Assembly: GCF_001887355.1 (NCBI RefSeq)
Contig: NZ_MPIN01000006.1
Coordinates: forward strand, 186,001 to 250,000
Reading direction: 5' to 3'
DNA: 64,000 nucleotides
Origin: Cystobacter ferrugineus
GTDB lineage: Bacteria > Myxococcota > Myxococcia > Myxococcales > Myxococcaceae
Positions 18,001-25,975 of this stretch are shown piece by piece. The notes beneath the pieces are model-generated. The model had not been told where the DNA came from and made no database searches. It saw only the letters and a program-made list of their open reading frames with translations. Each line of letters opens with the position of its first letter. Position 1 is the first letter of the stretch. The position numbers and the translations under genes are program-made.

Positions 18001-20332
18001 TGCTCGCCTGAGCCAGGCGCACATTGAACGCGAAGGAGGGCTCCGCCTCCCAGGGATCTCCGGGCAGCAGGGAGAACGCCATGGCGAAGTAGTCACTGGC
18101 GGATTGATGGGCGGTGGAGGATCTGGCGCGGAAGCCCGCCTCGGCGTTGAGGTGCGCCAGCCGCAGGCGCTCCGCGGCATCGTCCATTCCCGCCACGCCC
18201 GCGTTGAGATGACCCACCACCTCGAAGAGCCGTTCCGCGAGCTCCTCGGGGGAGAGGTTGTCGAGCAACAGGCGGCCCACGCGCAGATGGAGGGCGTCCC
18301 GCTCCCCGGTGGGGATGAGATCATGGGCGGCCTGCTGGATGCGATCATGGGGGAAGCGCAGGTGCTGGGGCCCCGAGCGCACCACCAGCCCCTCCATCAG
18401 GGCCGGCTCCAGCCCACGCTCCACTTCCTCCGCGTCCCGTTGGGACAGAATCCCGAGCAGGGACAGGGGGATGACGTTGCCTCCATACGAGGCCAGTTGC
18501 AGCAGGCGCCGCGTGTCCTCGGGAAGCTGCCGCAGCCGCCCCGCCATGAAGTCCACCACGTTGTCCGAATAGCCGCGCGCCTTCACGCCCTCCTCGTCCC
18601 AGCGCCAGCCCCCTCCGGGCGCACGGAACACCAACCGCTCCTGGTGGAGCGTCTGTAACAACTGGATCAGGAAGAAGAGGTTGCCCGCGGTCTTCTCCTG
18701 CGCCAGGGCCGCCAGGGGCTCCACCACCCGCGCGTCGGCGCCGGGCAGCGTGTCGGCCACCAGGTGCCGCGTCTGCTCGAGCGACAAGGGCTGGAGTTGG
18801 ATGTCCGCCAGCCGCACCCCCGACGCGCGCGCCTGCTCCAACAACGACCCCAGGGGATGCGCGGCCGTCACCTCGTTGTCCCGGTAGGCGCCCACCAACA
18901 ACAGCCAGGGCAGCTCCTGCCGCGACGTCAGATGTCCCAACAGCTTGAGGCTGGCGAGGTCCGCCCACTGCAGGTCATCGAGGAAGAGCACCAGCGGGTG
19001 CTCGCGCGTGGCGAACACGCCCATCAACCGCAAGAAGAGCTGGAGGAAGCGGTTCTGGGTCTCCATCGGCGGCAGCTCGACGGCGGCGGGTTGCTCGCCC
19101 AGGATGAGCGCCAGTTGGGGCACCAGCTCCACCATCACCTGGCCCTGGCCCTCCAGTGCATCCAGCAGCCGCTGGCGCCAGGCGGCCACCTCCGCGTCGC
19201 TGCCCGCCAGCACCTGCTGGACGAGCCCCCGCAGGGCGTGCACCAGCGTGGCGTACGGCACGTCGCGCTGGAACTGGTCGAACTTGCCCTGGAGGAAGAA
19301 GCCCCGGCGGCGCAGCACGGGCTGGTGCAGCTCGTTGACGACCGAGGACTTGCCGATGCCCGAGTAGCCGCGCACCAGCACCCACTCCAGCCCGCCCCCC
19401 GCCGCCACCCGCTCGAACGCCGAGCGCAGCGCGGCCACCTCGGACTCCCGGCCATACAGGCGCTGGGGCAGTTGGAAGCGCGCGGGCACGTCCTTCTGCC
19501 CCAGGGGGAAGTCCCGCTCTCCGTTCAGGATGCGCTCCAGGTCGAAGCGCAGGCCCTCGGCTCCCTGGTAGCGCTCCTCGGCCACCTTGGACAGCAGCTT
19601 CATCACCAGCACCGAGAGCATGGGCGGAACGGTGGGTTCGACCCGGTGGGGGGGCACGGGCGCCTGGGCCAGATGCGCATGGAACCACTCCAGCGTGTCC
19701 CGGCCCTGCAACGGCAGCCGTCCGGTGAGCAGCTGATAGAAGGTGACGCCCAGGGAGTAGAAGTCCGTGCGGTAGTCCAGCGTGCGGTTCATCCGCCCCG
19801 TCTGCTCGGGGGACATGTAGGCCAGCGTCCCCTCCACGAGCTGGGGGGGCGAGGCCTCCACGTGCTCGGCCTGCTGGAGCGTCGCGATGCCGAAGTCGAT
19901 GAGCCACGGCTGCCCCTCGGGCGACAAGAGGATGTTGGCGGGCTTGATGTCCTTGTGGATGACGCCGCGGCGGTGCACCTCGGCCAGCGTCGTGCACAGG
20001 ACGAGCGCCAGGGGCAGGAAGCGCTCGAGCCCGAAGGGCCCGTCCAGTTCCTCCGACAGGGCCCGGCTCCCCACGTCCTCGAGGACGAGCACGGGCCGAT
20101 CCAGGAGGACCTCCAGGGCATGGGCCTGGAGCACACCGGGCGCCCCCTTCAGGCGCCGCAGCAGGGAGTACTCGCGCTGAAGGCGAGCGTGCTCCCGTGC
20201 ACCCGGGTATTCGGAGCGCGGGGTCTTGAGGATGACGGGCTGGCGATCCGCCTCGCGTACGGCTCGGTAGAGGAGGCTGGAGGAGCTGGACTGCAGGAGG
20301 CCGAGAAGCGAGTAGCCAGGAAGCTGGAGCAT
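15026..20332 (-). CDS. Trifunctional Ser/Thr kinase / AAA ATPase / GAF sensor histidine kinase
   Basis: Product of 1768 aa from the ATG at 20332. Residues 8-270 are a Ser/Thr kinase (IHKDIKPANILL, LIDFGIA, AYMSPEQTGRMN). About 290-900 is an AAA/STAND-type ATPase with Walker A VRGYSGIGKSS near residue 320 and Walker B LVLFLDDLQWAD. A helical-repeat stretch of about 400 residues follows. About 1285-1440 is a GAF domain, then a coiled coil, a dimerisation helix with LHDVGNVLNS (His near 1500), and a HATPase domain (LNLLSNARQAM, VVDTGKGI, GHGIGLH). NCBI uses a trifunctional name for this architecture, common in myxobacteria and cyanobacteria. The signal is unknown and no response regulator is adjacent. 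Confidence 0.92.
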   Translation of the reverse strand: MLQLPGYSLLGLLQSSSSSLLYRAVREADRQPVILKTPRSEYPGAREHARLQREYSLLRRLKGAPGVLQAHALEVLLDRPVLVLEDVGSRALSEELDGPFGLERFLPLALVLCTTLAEVHRRGVIHKDIKPANILLSPEGQPWLIDFGIATLQQAEHVEASPPQLVEGTLAYMSPEQTGRMNRTLDYRTDFYSLGVTFYQLLTGRLPLQGRDTLEWFHAHLAQAPVPPHRVEPTVPPMLSVLVMKLLSKVAEERYQGAEGLRFDLERILNGERDFPLGQKDVPARFQLPQRLYGRESEVAALRSAFERVAAGGGLEWVLVRGYSGIGKSSVVNELHQPVLRRRGFFLQGKFDQFQRDVPYATLVHALRGLVQQVLAGSDAEVAAWRQRLLDALEGQGQVMVELVPQLALILGEQPAAVELPPMETQNRFLQLFLRLMGVFATREHPLVLFLDDLQWADLASLKLLGHLTSRQELPWLLLVGAYRDNEVTAAHPLGSLLEQARASGVRLADIQLQPLSLEQTRHLVADTLPGADARVVEPLAALAQEKTAGNLFFLIQLLQTLHQERLVFRAPGGGWRWDEEGVKARGYSDNVVDFMAGRLRQLPEDTRRLLQLASYGGNVIPLSLLGILSQRDAEEVERGLEPALMEGLVVRSGPQHLRFPHDRIQQAAHDLIPTGERDALHLRVGRLLLDNLSPEELAERLFEVVGHLNAGVAGMDDAAERLRLAHLNAEAGFRARSSTAHQSASDYFAMAFSLLPGDPWEAEPSFAFNVRLAQASSEVMRGNLSESLELVMEALPRARTRVEMVKAYILKSELLRTSQSARVSVECLLECLAKLGVSLPLTPSPRELEEMEAEVWALLAQHPVESLLALPAMTDPDMKVLLSVLSSLAPMAFPISFGFAALVSGRMVALSIRHGNAEGSAVGYVSFALWYGGTRGRYREAYAIGRLAVDLAERQGLSASKSMILTVFASINSWIRPLSDTRKIMLSTYHHAQMTGEYSVACYSCFTLVLNAIISGRELSEVHREAESFLSFTRKYSLMHDIILYLQRIVQQLRGLSRTFQSPSGDGIEEEALKARIEKGGEGFFYSVWSSIMRMQSAYLSGDLERALRLRAQVDPLMAYTPLEASHIPFNLYGALALAASHRRTPEPERPAVLEEMRKHQRRLATSAENCPANFLAPERLVSAELARLEERPQEALRAYEGAIQAARIHDSLPNVGLASEQAARFCEEQGLHTLATAFIRQAREAYVQWGAMGKVRQLDEQWPILLTSVSATQGSTTRDSDNHGVDALAVVRAQQAISSEIVLERLVDTLMRVAVESSGAQRGALLLLQDDVLQFVAGVPPLSTEEAGAPPSPERLPLSLVAYARRTGEYVLLDDLAQPHPFSADPYFATSDARSLLCLPLRRKETFFGLLYLENALTTQAFSHARIALLTHLASQASISIENARLYAEVRKAGAALRQANEELEARVRERTQELKQAQAQLVETARMVGMAEVASNVLHDVGNVLNSIVVDTQLMRGAVSSSRMRRLQQVASLLEEKRPALADFFTRDTRGRHLVDYLRALADTLAEEHSTLSRSLETLDGNVSRVRAIVQNQQTHATSALLLEECDLPALVAEALRLQEGVLRRAGITVSRELSPLPPVRADKHQVLKILLNLLSNARQAMEFQPPERPRRLVIRLSAEGGWVSLQVVDTGKGIASEVRPRLFTQGFTTREGGHGIGLHSSALAARLMHAHLSLDSGGPGTGATATLLLPLAPVPSGEGRAEGC

Positions 20333-20444
20333 GGCGCCTGATCGAGATGAGACCAAAGGGTGAAATATATAGACCGGCGCGCGGACTCCGGCTTCAGGAC
20401 ATGCATGCCAAACGCGGCCGCTTCGGCTAGGGTTCCGCGCCGTC
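20333..20444. promoter_or_regulatory. Divergent promoter region, A/T-rich core
   Basis: The 112-bp gap between the sensor kinase and tyrS contains TGAAATATATAGA (20361-20373), an A/T-rich palindromic core that could supply a -10 element to either strand. No convincing -35 or T-box was found. Confidence 0.35.
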
Positions 20445-21707
20445 ATGTCCGAAAACCCCCTGCGCAAGGCGACCCCCCAGGAGCAGTTCGAGGAAGTCAC
20501 CCGCGGCACCGTGGATATCCAGGTGGCCGAGGAACTCAAGAAGAAGCTCGAGCGCTCGTATGAAGCGGGCAAGCCGCTCACCATCAAGGTGGGCTTCGAT
20601 CCGAGCCGGCCCGACCTGCACCTGGGCCACTCGCTGCTGCTCACGCGCATGCGGCGCTTCCAGGAGTTCGGCCACCAGGTGGTGTTCCTCATCGGCGACT
20701 TCACCGCGCTCATCGGAGACCCCTCGGGCAAGAACACCACGCGCCCCGCGCTCACGCGCGACGAGGTCAAGGCCAACGCCCAGACGTACCAGGAGCAGGT
20801 CTTCAAGGTGCTCGACGTGGCGCGTACCCAGGTGCGCTTCAACTCCGAGTGGTTGGACAAGCTGGGCACCGAGGGGATGATCCGCCTGGCGGCTCGCTAC
20901 TCGGTGCAGCGCATGCTCGAGCGCGATGACTTCAAGAAGCGCTTCCGCGACAACCGCTCCATCGCCATCCACGAGTTCCTCTACCCGCTGTTGCAGGGCT
21001 ACGACTCGGTGGCGCTCAAGGCGGACGTGGAGCTGGGCGCGACGGATCAGCTCTTCAACCTGCTGGTGGGCCGCCAGCTCATGAAGGAAGAGGGCTTGGA
21101 GGCCCAGGTCATCATGACGGGCCCCATCCTCGAGGGTCTGGATGCCAGACTGGTCGACGGGAAGATCACCGGCGACAAGATGTCCAAGAGCCTGGACAAC
21201 TACGTGGGCCTGAGCGAGTCGCCCGAGCAGATCTACGGCAAGCTCATGAGCATCACGGACGACCTGATGTGGCGCTACTACGAGCTGCTCTCCTCGCGCA
21301 CGCTCAAGGAGCTCGCCACGCTCAAGGAGCAGGTGGCCAGCGGCGCGCTGCACCCCAAGGCGGCCAAGTCGGGCTTCGCGCGGGAGATCGCCGCGCGCTT
21401 CCATACCCCCGAGGCCGCGGAGCAGGCGATGCAGGCCTGGGAGCAGCGCTACTCGCAGAAGAAGCTCGTCGCCGAGGAGCAGCCACTGATGGAGGTGTCG
21501 CTCGGGGGCGCCCCGACGCTCGCGCTCGCCAAGGCGCTGGCGGAGGCGAAGCTCGTGGCGTCCGGCACCGAGGGCCGCAAGCTCATGGGCCAGGGCGGCG
21601 TCCGGGTCAATGGCGAGAAGGTCATGGACCCCAAGCACGAGCTGCCCGCGGGCGAGTACCTCGTACAGGTCGGCAAGCACAAGTCGGCGCGGCTCAAGCT
21701 CGCCTAG
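20445..21707 (+). CDS. tyrS: Tyrosyl-tRNA synthetase
   Basis: Product of 420 aa, normal for the class I TyrRS. It charges tRNA-Tyr using ATP. HIGH-type motif HLGHS at residues 59-63, KMSKS present exactly near 245 ([14 protein letters not shown]), and a C-terminal S4 RNA-binding domain ([20 protein letters not shown]). The sequence is of the TyrZ-like type, with [22 protein letters not shown]. No T-box leader is visible, as expected outside Firmicutes. It is followed 25 bp later by an unrelated secreted protein gene. Confidence 0.96.
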   Translation: MSENPLRKATPQEQFEEVTRGTVDIQVAEELKKKLERSYEAGKPLTIKVGFDPSRPDLHLGHSLLLTRMRRFQEFGHQVVFLIGDFTALIGDPSGKNTTRPALTRDEVKANAQTYQEQVFKVLDVARTQVRFNSEWLDKLGTEGMIRLAARYSVQRMLERDDFKKRFRDNRSIAIHEFLYPLLQGYDSVALKADVELGATDQLFNLLVGRQLMKEEGLEAQVIMTGPILEGLDARLVDGKITGDKMSKSLDNYVGLSESPEQIYGKLMSITDDLMWRYYELLSSRTLKELATLKEQVASGALHPKAAKSGFAREIAARFHTPEAAEQAMQAWEQRYSQKKLVAEEQPLMEVSLGGAPTLALAKALAEAKLVASGTEGRKLMGQGGVRVNGEKVMDPKHELPAGEYLVQVGKHKSARLKLA

Positions 21708-21732
21708 GCGGAGAGGGTATCCTCCCGCCGCC

Positions 21733-22773
21733 ATGCGATCCGCCCGCCACCTCGCCCTCCTCCTCGTCCTGAGTCTCCTGTGTCTCGCCCCCGCGCGCGT
21801 GCATGCCGCGGGCGCCTTCGTGTCCGGCAAGGCCCTGCAGGCGGTGAAGGAACCCGAGTCCTCCTCGGTCGTCTTCACCGTGGAGCCGGGCGTCGCCTAC
21901 CCGGTGCTCAAGAAGGGAGGGCCCGGACGCGAGTGGTGCAAGCTGAAGGGGGCGAGGGGCGAGGGCTGGGTGAAGTGCGACGGCACGGCGGATCTGCCGG
22001 AGAAGCCCCGCATGAGTGGCGAGTTCCTGGCCTCGAGGGACAGGGCTCCCGAGGCGGTGCCCCTGCCCGCCCAGGCGCCCGTGGCCACGGGCTGTGAGAC
22101 CCGGTGCACCCGCCCTCCCCTCCTGCGCCAGGCGCCCGCGCTCACGCCGGTGGATCGCGAGGTGCTCGGCATGTGCCCGGCGCGGCCCGACGCCGCGGTG
22201 AGCGCGGGGGACGTGCGGCGCTTCATGGCCGCGCACTACGAGGATCCCCGCATCCAGCGGGCCCTGTCCGCGGCGGGCCGGACGGGCACGCGCCAGACCC
22301 AGGTCGACTGGCTCACCGGCCTCTGGGTGAGCACCGGCCCGCGCAACGCCTTCACCCACGTCTTCTGCGGCGACGACTGGACCACGCGCACCATCGGCGG
22401 GCTGCACTACCTGCCGCGCTACGCCCAGCTCGAGTCCGAGGGCAAGCTGTGCTTCGACGGGCCGGCGCGCGGCGGCCAGGCGCTGCGCGAGGGCCAGTAC
22501 GTCATCCGCTACCGGGGCGTGGCGCCCTGGTCCTGCGCCGAGAAGAAGCTCGGCGGCTTCACCCAGCAGGCGGATCCCGTGGAGATGGTGGCCATCGGCA
22601 CGCGAGCCTTCGCCCGCTGCTGCACCCGCGACGGGGGCCGGAAGGAGGGCGGCGTGTACGCGGCGGCGGACCTGGGCCCCACCGCGTGGCGGATCTGGTG
22701 CGGCACGCGCAACGGCACCTATGGCATCGCCTCGCTCTACCCCACCGACGAGCGGCCGACCTGCGCAGAGTGA
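21733..22773 (+). CDS. Secreted SH3-like / EndoU-nuclease-like protein
   Basis: Product of 346 aa from the ATG at 21733. Signal peptide about 1-26 (ends VHAAGA). Residues 35-85 resemble a bacterial SH3 module (FTVEPGVAYPVLKKGG then EGWVKCDG). The C-terminal half contains NAFTHVFCGDDW and GGLHYLPRYAQLESEGK. These fit the two-histidine core of bacterial EndoU nucleases (HxF...GxH). Several cysteines suggest disulfides after export. EndoU domains cleave RNA and are common toxin tips. Here there is no delivery domain and no adjacent immunity gene, so it may be a free secreted RNase. The EndoU call is by motif and pattern. Confidence 0.65.
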   Translation: MRSARHLALLLVLSLLCLAPARVHAAGAFVSGKALQAVKEPESSSVVFTVEPGVAYPVLKKGGPGREWCKLKGARGEGWVKCDGTADLPEKPRMSGEFLASRDRAPEAVPLPAQAPVATGCETRCTRPPLLRQAPALTPVDREVLGMCPARPDAAVSAGDVRRFMAAHYEDPRIQRALSAAGRTGTRQTQVDWLTGLWVSTGPRNAFTHVFCGDDWTTRTIGGLHYLPRYAQLESEGKLCFDGPARGGQALREGQYVIRYRGVAPWSCAEKKLGGFTQQADPVEMVAIGTRAFARCCTRDGGRKEGGVYAAADLGPTAWRIWCGTRNGTYGIASLYPTDERPTCAE

Positions 22774-22816
22774 GCGGCCCGTGCACGCCCCCCCGCTCCC
22801 AGGCATACTGGGAAGC

Positions 22817-23506
22817 ATGTGTGGCCGCGTCACCATCCAGACCCCCGCCCTGGCGATCGCGCGTGAGCTGGGCCTCGCCGGCGTCCGTTCCGCCCTCGAG
22901 CGCCCCCGCTACAACCTCGCCCCCACCCAGCTCATGCCCGTGGTCCTCAACGATGGGGAGCGGATGTTGGACGCCGTGCGCTGGGGCCTCATCCCCTCCT
23001 GGGCCAAGGAAGCCTCCATCGGCAACAAGCTCATCAACGCCCGGGGCGAGACGGTGGCGGAGAAGCCCAGCTTCCGCTCCGCCCTCAAGCGCCGGCGCTG
23101 CCTGGTGCTCGTGGATGGCTGGTTCGAGTGGAAGCAGTCCACGAAGCCCAAGACGCCCTACCTCTTCAAGCGAGAGGACGGACGGCCGCTCGCCTTCGCC
23201 GGCCTGTGGGAGGAGTGGACCGCCCCGGACACCGGCGAGGTGCTGCGCACCTGCGCCGTCATCACCACGGGTCCCAACCGGCTCATGGCGCCCATCCATG
23301 ATCGCATGCCCGTGATCCTCCGCCCGGAAGCGCAAGCGGTGTGGCTGCGCCCCGAGCCCCAGGAGGCCTCGGTGCTCCAGCCCCTGCTGGTGCCCAACGA
23401 GGACGAGCCCCTGGTGGCCTGGGAGGTCGGCCGGGTGGTGAACTCCCCCACCAACGACGTGGTGGCGTGCGTGGAGCGCGTGGCGAGCCAGCCCGCCCTC
23501 TTGTGA
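22817..23506 (+). CDS. SRAP-family protein (YedK/HMCES), abasic-site shield
   Basis: Product of 229 aa starting MCGRV; Cys2 becomes the N-terminus after Met removal and forms a thiazolidine crosslink with abasic sites in single-stranded DNA. Other conserved positions are NLAPTQ, INARGETV (Asn/Arg), VDGWFEW (Glu) and PIHDRMPVIL (His). It protects and repairs abasic sites at replication forks. The gene converges, 3 bp apart, with the hypothetical gene on the minus strand. Confidence 0.94.
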   Translation: MCGRVTIQTPALAIARELGLAGVRSALERPRYNLAPTQLMPVVLNDGERMLDAVRWGLIPSWAKEASIGNKLINARGETVAEKPSFRSALKRRRCLVLVDGWFEWKQSTKPKTPYLFKREDGRPLAFAGLWEEWTAPDTGEVLRTCAVITTGPNRLMAPIHDRMPVILRPEAQAVWLRPEPQEASVLQPLLVPNEDEPLVAWEVGRVVNSPTNDVVACVERVASQPALL

Positions 23507-23509
23507 GCC

Positions 23510-24232
23510 TCAGGCCGAGGCGCGGCCCTGCAGGACGCCGTTGGACACCAGCAGGTCCACCAGCTCCTGGGTGGCGAGCACCCAGTTGTCGCGCACCGGC
23601 ATCCAGCGCACGAGCGCCTGGGCGCGGCCCAGCTCCTGGTTGATGTGCTCCACGAGCGGCTCGAAGAGCCGTGCGGGCTCCTCCCAGTCCGGCTCGCCAC
23701 CGACGATGACGTGCGAGCCGGGCTCGACGCGGAACCGGGCCACCCCGGGCACCGGCAGCACGGAGAAGCCCGGCAGGTGCTCCGCCGTGGCCTGCTCCAC
23801 CCGATCCAGCAGCCGCTCGTCCTCGAAGGGATGGGCCTCGTCCCAGGCGAAGAAGAGCCGCAGCTGGGGCTGGAGCGCCTCCAGGAGCGGACTGCCGGGA
23901 CCCTCGCGCCACTGGTGGTCCGCGAGCGACTCGGGCGCCACGGCGACGCGCAGGCCCCGGGCCTCGAGCTGGCGCGACAACTCCTCCATCCGCCGCACCA
24001 GGACCTCCGGCGGGGCGGCGCGCGACACCCACTGCACCTGGGACACCGTCTGTCCCCGGCGCACGCCCCTCACCCGGTCTCCCAGTTGCAGCCGCAGGGG
24101 GCTGAGCTCCCCATCGCCCTGCTCGGGAAAGAGCCCGCAATGAAAGAGGCCCGAGCCGCCTTCCACGCGCAGCCGCGCGAAGCCGTGGGCCTCGTTGATG
24201 TCCTCGACGACGAAGGTTTCCGTGGGCCGCAT
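23510..24232 (-). CDS. Hypothetical protein with cold-shock/OB-like N-terminus
   Basis: Product of 240 aa from the ATG at 24232; a GTG at 24289 is also possible. Residues 1-65 (HGFARLRVEGGSGLFHCGLF then LGDRVRGVRRGQTVSQVQWV) have the spacing of a cold-shock or OB-fold module, where GFxxxxxxxxxxFxH is typical. The rest (VRRMEELSRQLEARGLRVAV, then an LRLFFAWDEAHPFEDERLLD-like segment) is not recognised. Nearest upstream neighbours on the same strand are a 70-aa gene and rlmE, which hints at an RNA-related operon. The function is unknown. Confidence 0.65.
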   Translation of the reverse strand: MRPTETFVVEDINEAHGFARLRVEGGSGLFHCGLFPEQGDGELSPLRLQLGDRVRGVRRGQTVSQVQWVSRAAPPEVLVRRMEELSRQLEARGLRVAVAPESLADHQWREGPGSPLLEALQPQLRLFFAWDEAHPFEDERLLDRVEQATAEHLPGFSVLPVPGVARFRVEPGSHVIVGGEPDWEEPARLFEPLVEHINQELGRAQALVRWMPVRDNWVLATQELVDLLVSNGVLQGRASA

Positions 24233-24300
24233 GTGGCCATCCACCCCGGGTCCCCGGACCCCTCCGGCACGAGGCGGAGGCCCGGCCACCGGGGGGTGGA

Positions 24301-24513
24301 CTACTCGCCGAAGATCCGGCGCAAGAAGCGCACCACCGAACTCGTCGCCGCCGTGTCCTCCGGGCGGCCCCTCATGTCCGCGCCCTTGCCCAGGTCCACC
24401 GGATCCCGATAGGCCTCCGGCTCCACGGAAAAGACGCTGAACTCGTCGTTGCCATCGAGGGCGGTGATCGCCTTGCGCGAGCGGTTGCCTCGCGTGGGTT
24501 TCTGGTTGGACAT
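24301..24513 (-). CDS. Small hypothetical protein, 70 aa
   Basis: A basic N-terminus (MSNQKPTRGNRSRKAI) leads into an acidic middle and a basic amphipathic C-terminus (SVVRFLRRIFGE). There is no membrane segment. The start is 9 bp after the rlmE stop on the same strand, so it is probably translated from the rlmE transcript. Good third-position bias supports it. No family is recognised. Confidence 0.6.
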   Translation of the reverse strand: MSNQKPTRGNRSRKAITALDGNDEFSVFSVEPEAYRDPVDLGKGADMRGRPEDTAATSSVVRFLRRIFGE

Positions 24514-24522
24514 GGATTCAGT

Positions 24523-25140
24523 CTATTCTGATTTCGGCCCGCTGGCCATGCGGACCAGTCCAATGACGTACACTTCCATACTCGCCCCTCGAGTGGCCTC
24601 CGGGCGGACGAGCTTCACCTCCTCGAAATGGGCACGCACCTCCTGACGGAACTCCTCGAACTCGCCGCCCATGAAGAGCTTGGCCACGAAGGCCGACCCC
24701 GGGCGGCCGCGGGTGACGGACACCTCGAGCGCCTTGCGGGCCAGCCGCAAGCTGCGCGCCTCGTCGGTGGTGCGGATGCCGCTCGTCTTGGGGGCCATGT
24801 CGGAGATGACGGCGTCGAAGGGCCCGTCGTACAGCTCGCGCAGCTTCGCGTCGAAGTCCTCGGCCAGCACGTCCAGCACCGCCGTCTTCACGAAGGGCTG
24901 GGTGAAGGGCCGGATGGCCACGATGTCCACGCCGATGACTCGTCCCCCCGGACCCACCGTGTCGGCGAGGATCTGCAGGAACCCCCCGGGGGCCGCCCCC
25001 AGGTCGAGCACCGTGGCCCCCTTCTTCAAGAAGGGGTAGCGCTTGAGGATTTCGTCTACCTTGAAGGCGGAACGAGCGCGGAGACCCTCTTGCTTGGCTT
25101 TCTTGAAATAATGGTCTTTCGGACGGTAGGGCTTGCCCAT
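24523..25140 (-). CDS. rlmE: 23S rRNA 2'-O-methyltransferase RlmE (FtsJ)
   Basis: Product of 205 aa from the ATG at 25140 (MGKPYRPKDHYFKKAKQ). RlmE methylates U2552 of 23S rRNA using SAM and is needed for late 50S assembly. The SAM motif VLDLGAAPGGF is at residues 44-54. The catalytic tetrad K27, D114, K154, E189 is complete (SAFKVDE, ISDMAPK, FVAKLF, SMEVYV). It heads a minus-strand set with two small hypothetical genes. Confidence 0.95.
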   Translation of the reverse strand: MGKPYRPKDHYFKKAKQEGLRARSAFKVDEILKRYPFLKKGATVLDLGAAPGGFLQILADTVGPGGRVIGVDIVAIRPFTQPFVKTAVLDVLAEDFDAKLRELYDGPFDAVISDMAPKTSGIRTTDEARSLRLARKALEVSVTRGRPGSAFVAKLFMGGEFEEFRQEVRAHFEEVKLVRPEATRGASMEVYVIGLVRMASGPKSE

Positions 25141-25235
25141 GGCGGACGGGGTCCCTACCATCGGCTACTGTCTTCGCAAAGCCGGAGCAGTGAGGGGTTG
25201 TCATCCAACCTCGGATTCCTAGGGCTGGAGGGGAC

Positions 25236-25649
25236 ATGCGACTGTTCAGCGTGACGACCGCGGTGTGCGTGTGCTTGCTGTCCGCGGCGGGGGCCGGTGC
25301 GTCCTGGTACCGCGCGGAGCAGCTCCGCTCGGAGGCCTCCTGGCTGCTGGAGCGAAGCAAGGCCCAGGCCAGCGAGTACGCCGAGAGCTTCAACGACACG
25401 CTGGCCACCCAGCAGCTCGAGACGTTCGCCAAGCGGCGGGCGGTGCTGGAGCAGGCGTACCTGTGGCAGCGCGGGCAGATGCTGGGAATCCTGTTCGCGG
25501 CGGCGGCGGCGGTGGCGGCCTGGGTGCTGAGCCTGCTGCGCAGGCTCAACGGCGAGCTGGAGGAAGTCAGCGAGGACGTGCACGGGGCCCAGGCCGGCGA
25601 GCCGGTACCCGTGCCCCTGCATGCGCGCGTCCATCGCTCGCGCACCTGA
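25236..25649 (+). CDS. Small membrane protein with two transmembrane segments
   Basis: Product of 137 aa with GGAGGGG directly upstream of the ATG. A hydrophobic N-terminal segment (about 4-24) and a second segment (about 80-100, ILFAAAAAVAAWVLSLL) flank a ~55-residue helical, charged periplasmic loop. A short cytoplasmic Pro/Val tail follows. This is the layout of small sensors or scaffold proteins, but no family is recognised. Confidence 0.7.
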   Translation: MRLFSVTTAVCVCLLSAAGAGASWYRAEQLRSEASWLLERSKAQASEYAESFNDTLATQQLETFAKRRAVLEQAYLWQRGQMLGILFAAAAAVAAWVLSLLRRLNGELEEVSEDVHGAQAGEPVPVPLHARVHRSRT

Positions 25650-25684
25650 GTAGACTGGGGGCCTCTCCAATCGGGAGGTGAGGC

Positions 25685-25972
25685 ATGCCAGGGTGTGCGC
25701 GGTGCGGAGGCCGGCTGGACATCGTGGGCACACAGGTGGGGCGGCGCGACACGTGCCCCCACTGTGGCGCGGAGCTGCGCAACTGCCGCAACTGCCGCCA
25801 CTTCGACGAGGCGGCGGCCAAGCAGTGCAAGGAGCCCTTCGCCGAGGTGCCCTCGGACAAGGACATCATCAACTTCTGTGATCTCTTCCAGATGGGCGAG
25901 GGCGGACGGCCCGACGCCGACCGGAGGGAAGCTCTCCTGAACGCCGCGGAGGCGCTCTTCAAGAAGCGCTGA
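25685..25972 (+). CDS. Zinc-ribbon protein, 95 aa
   Basis: Two CxxC pairs (CARC and CPHC), then CRNC and two later cysteines (QCK, FCD), make one zinc ribbon and perhaps a second metal site. The C-terminal third is helical. Proteins of this kind are common in myxobacteria and annotated as hypothetical. The ribosome-binding site GGGAGG precedes the ATG. It converges with xdhC after 3 bp. The function is unknown. Confidence 0.75.
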   Translation: MPGCARCGGRLDIVGTQVGRRDTCPHCGAELRNCRNCRHFDEAAAKQCKEPFAEVPSDKDIINFCDLFQMGEGGRPDADRREALLNAAEALFKKR

Positions 25973-25975
25973 GGC

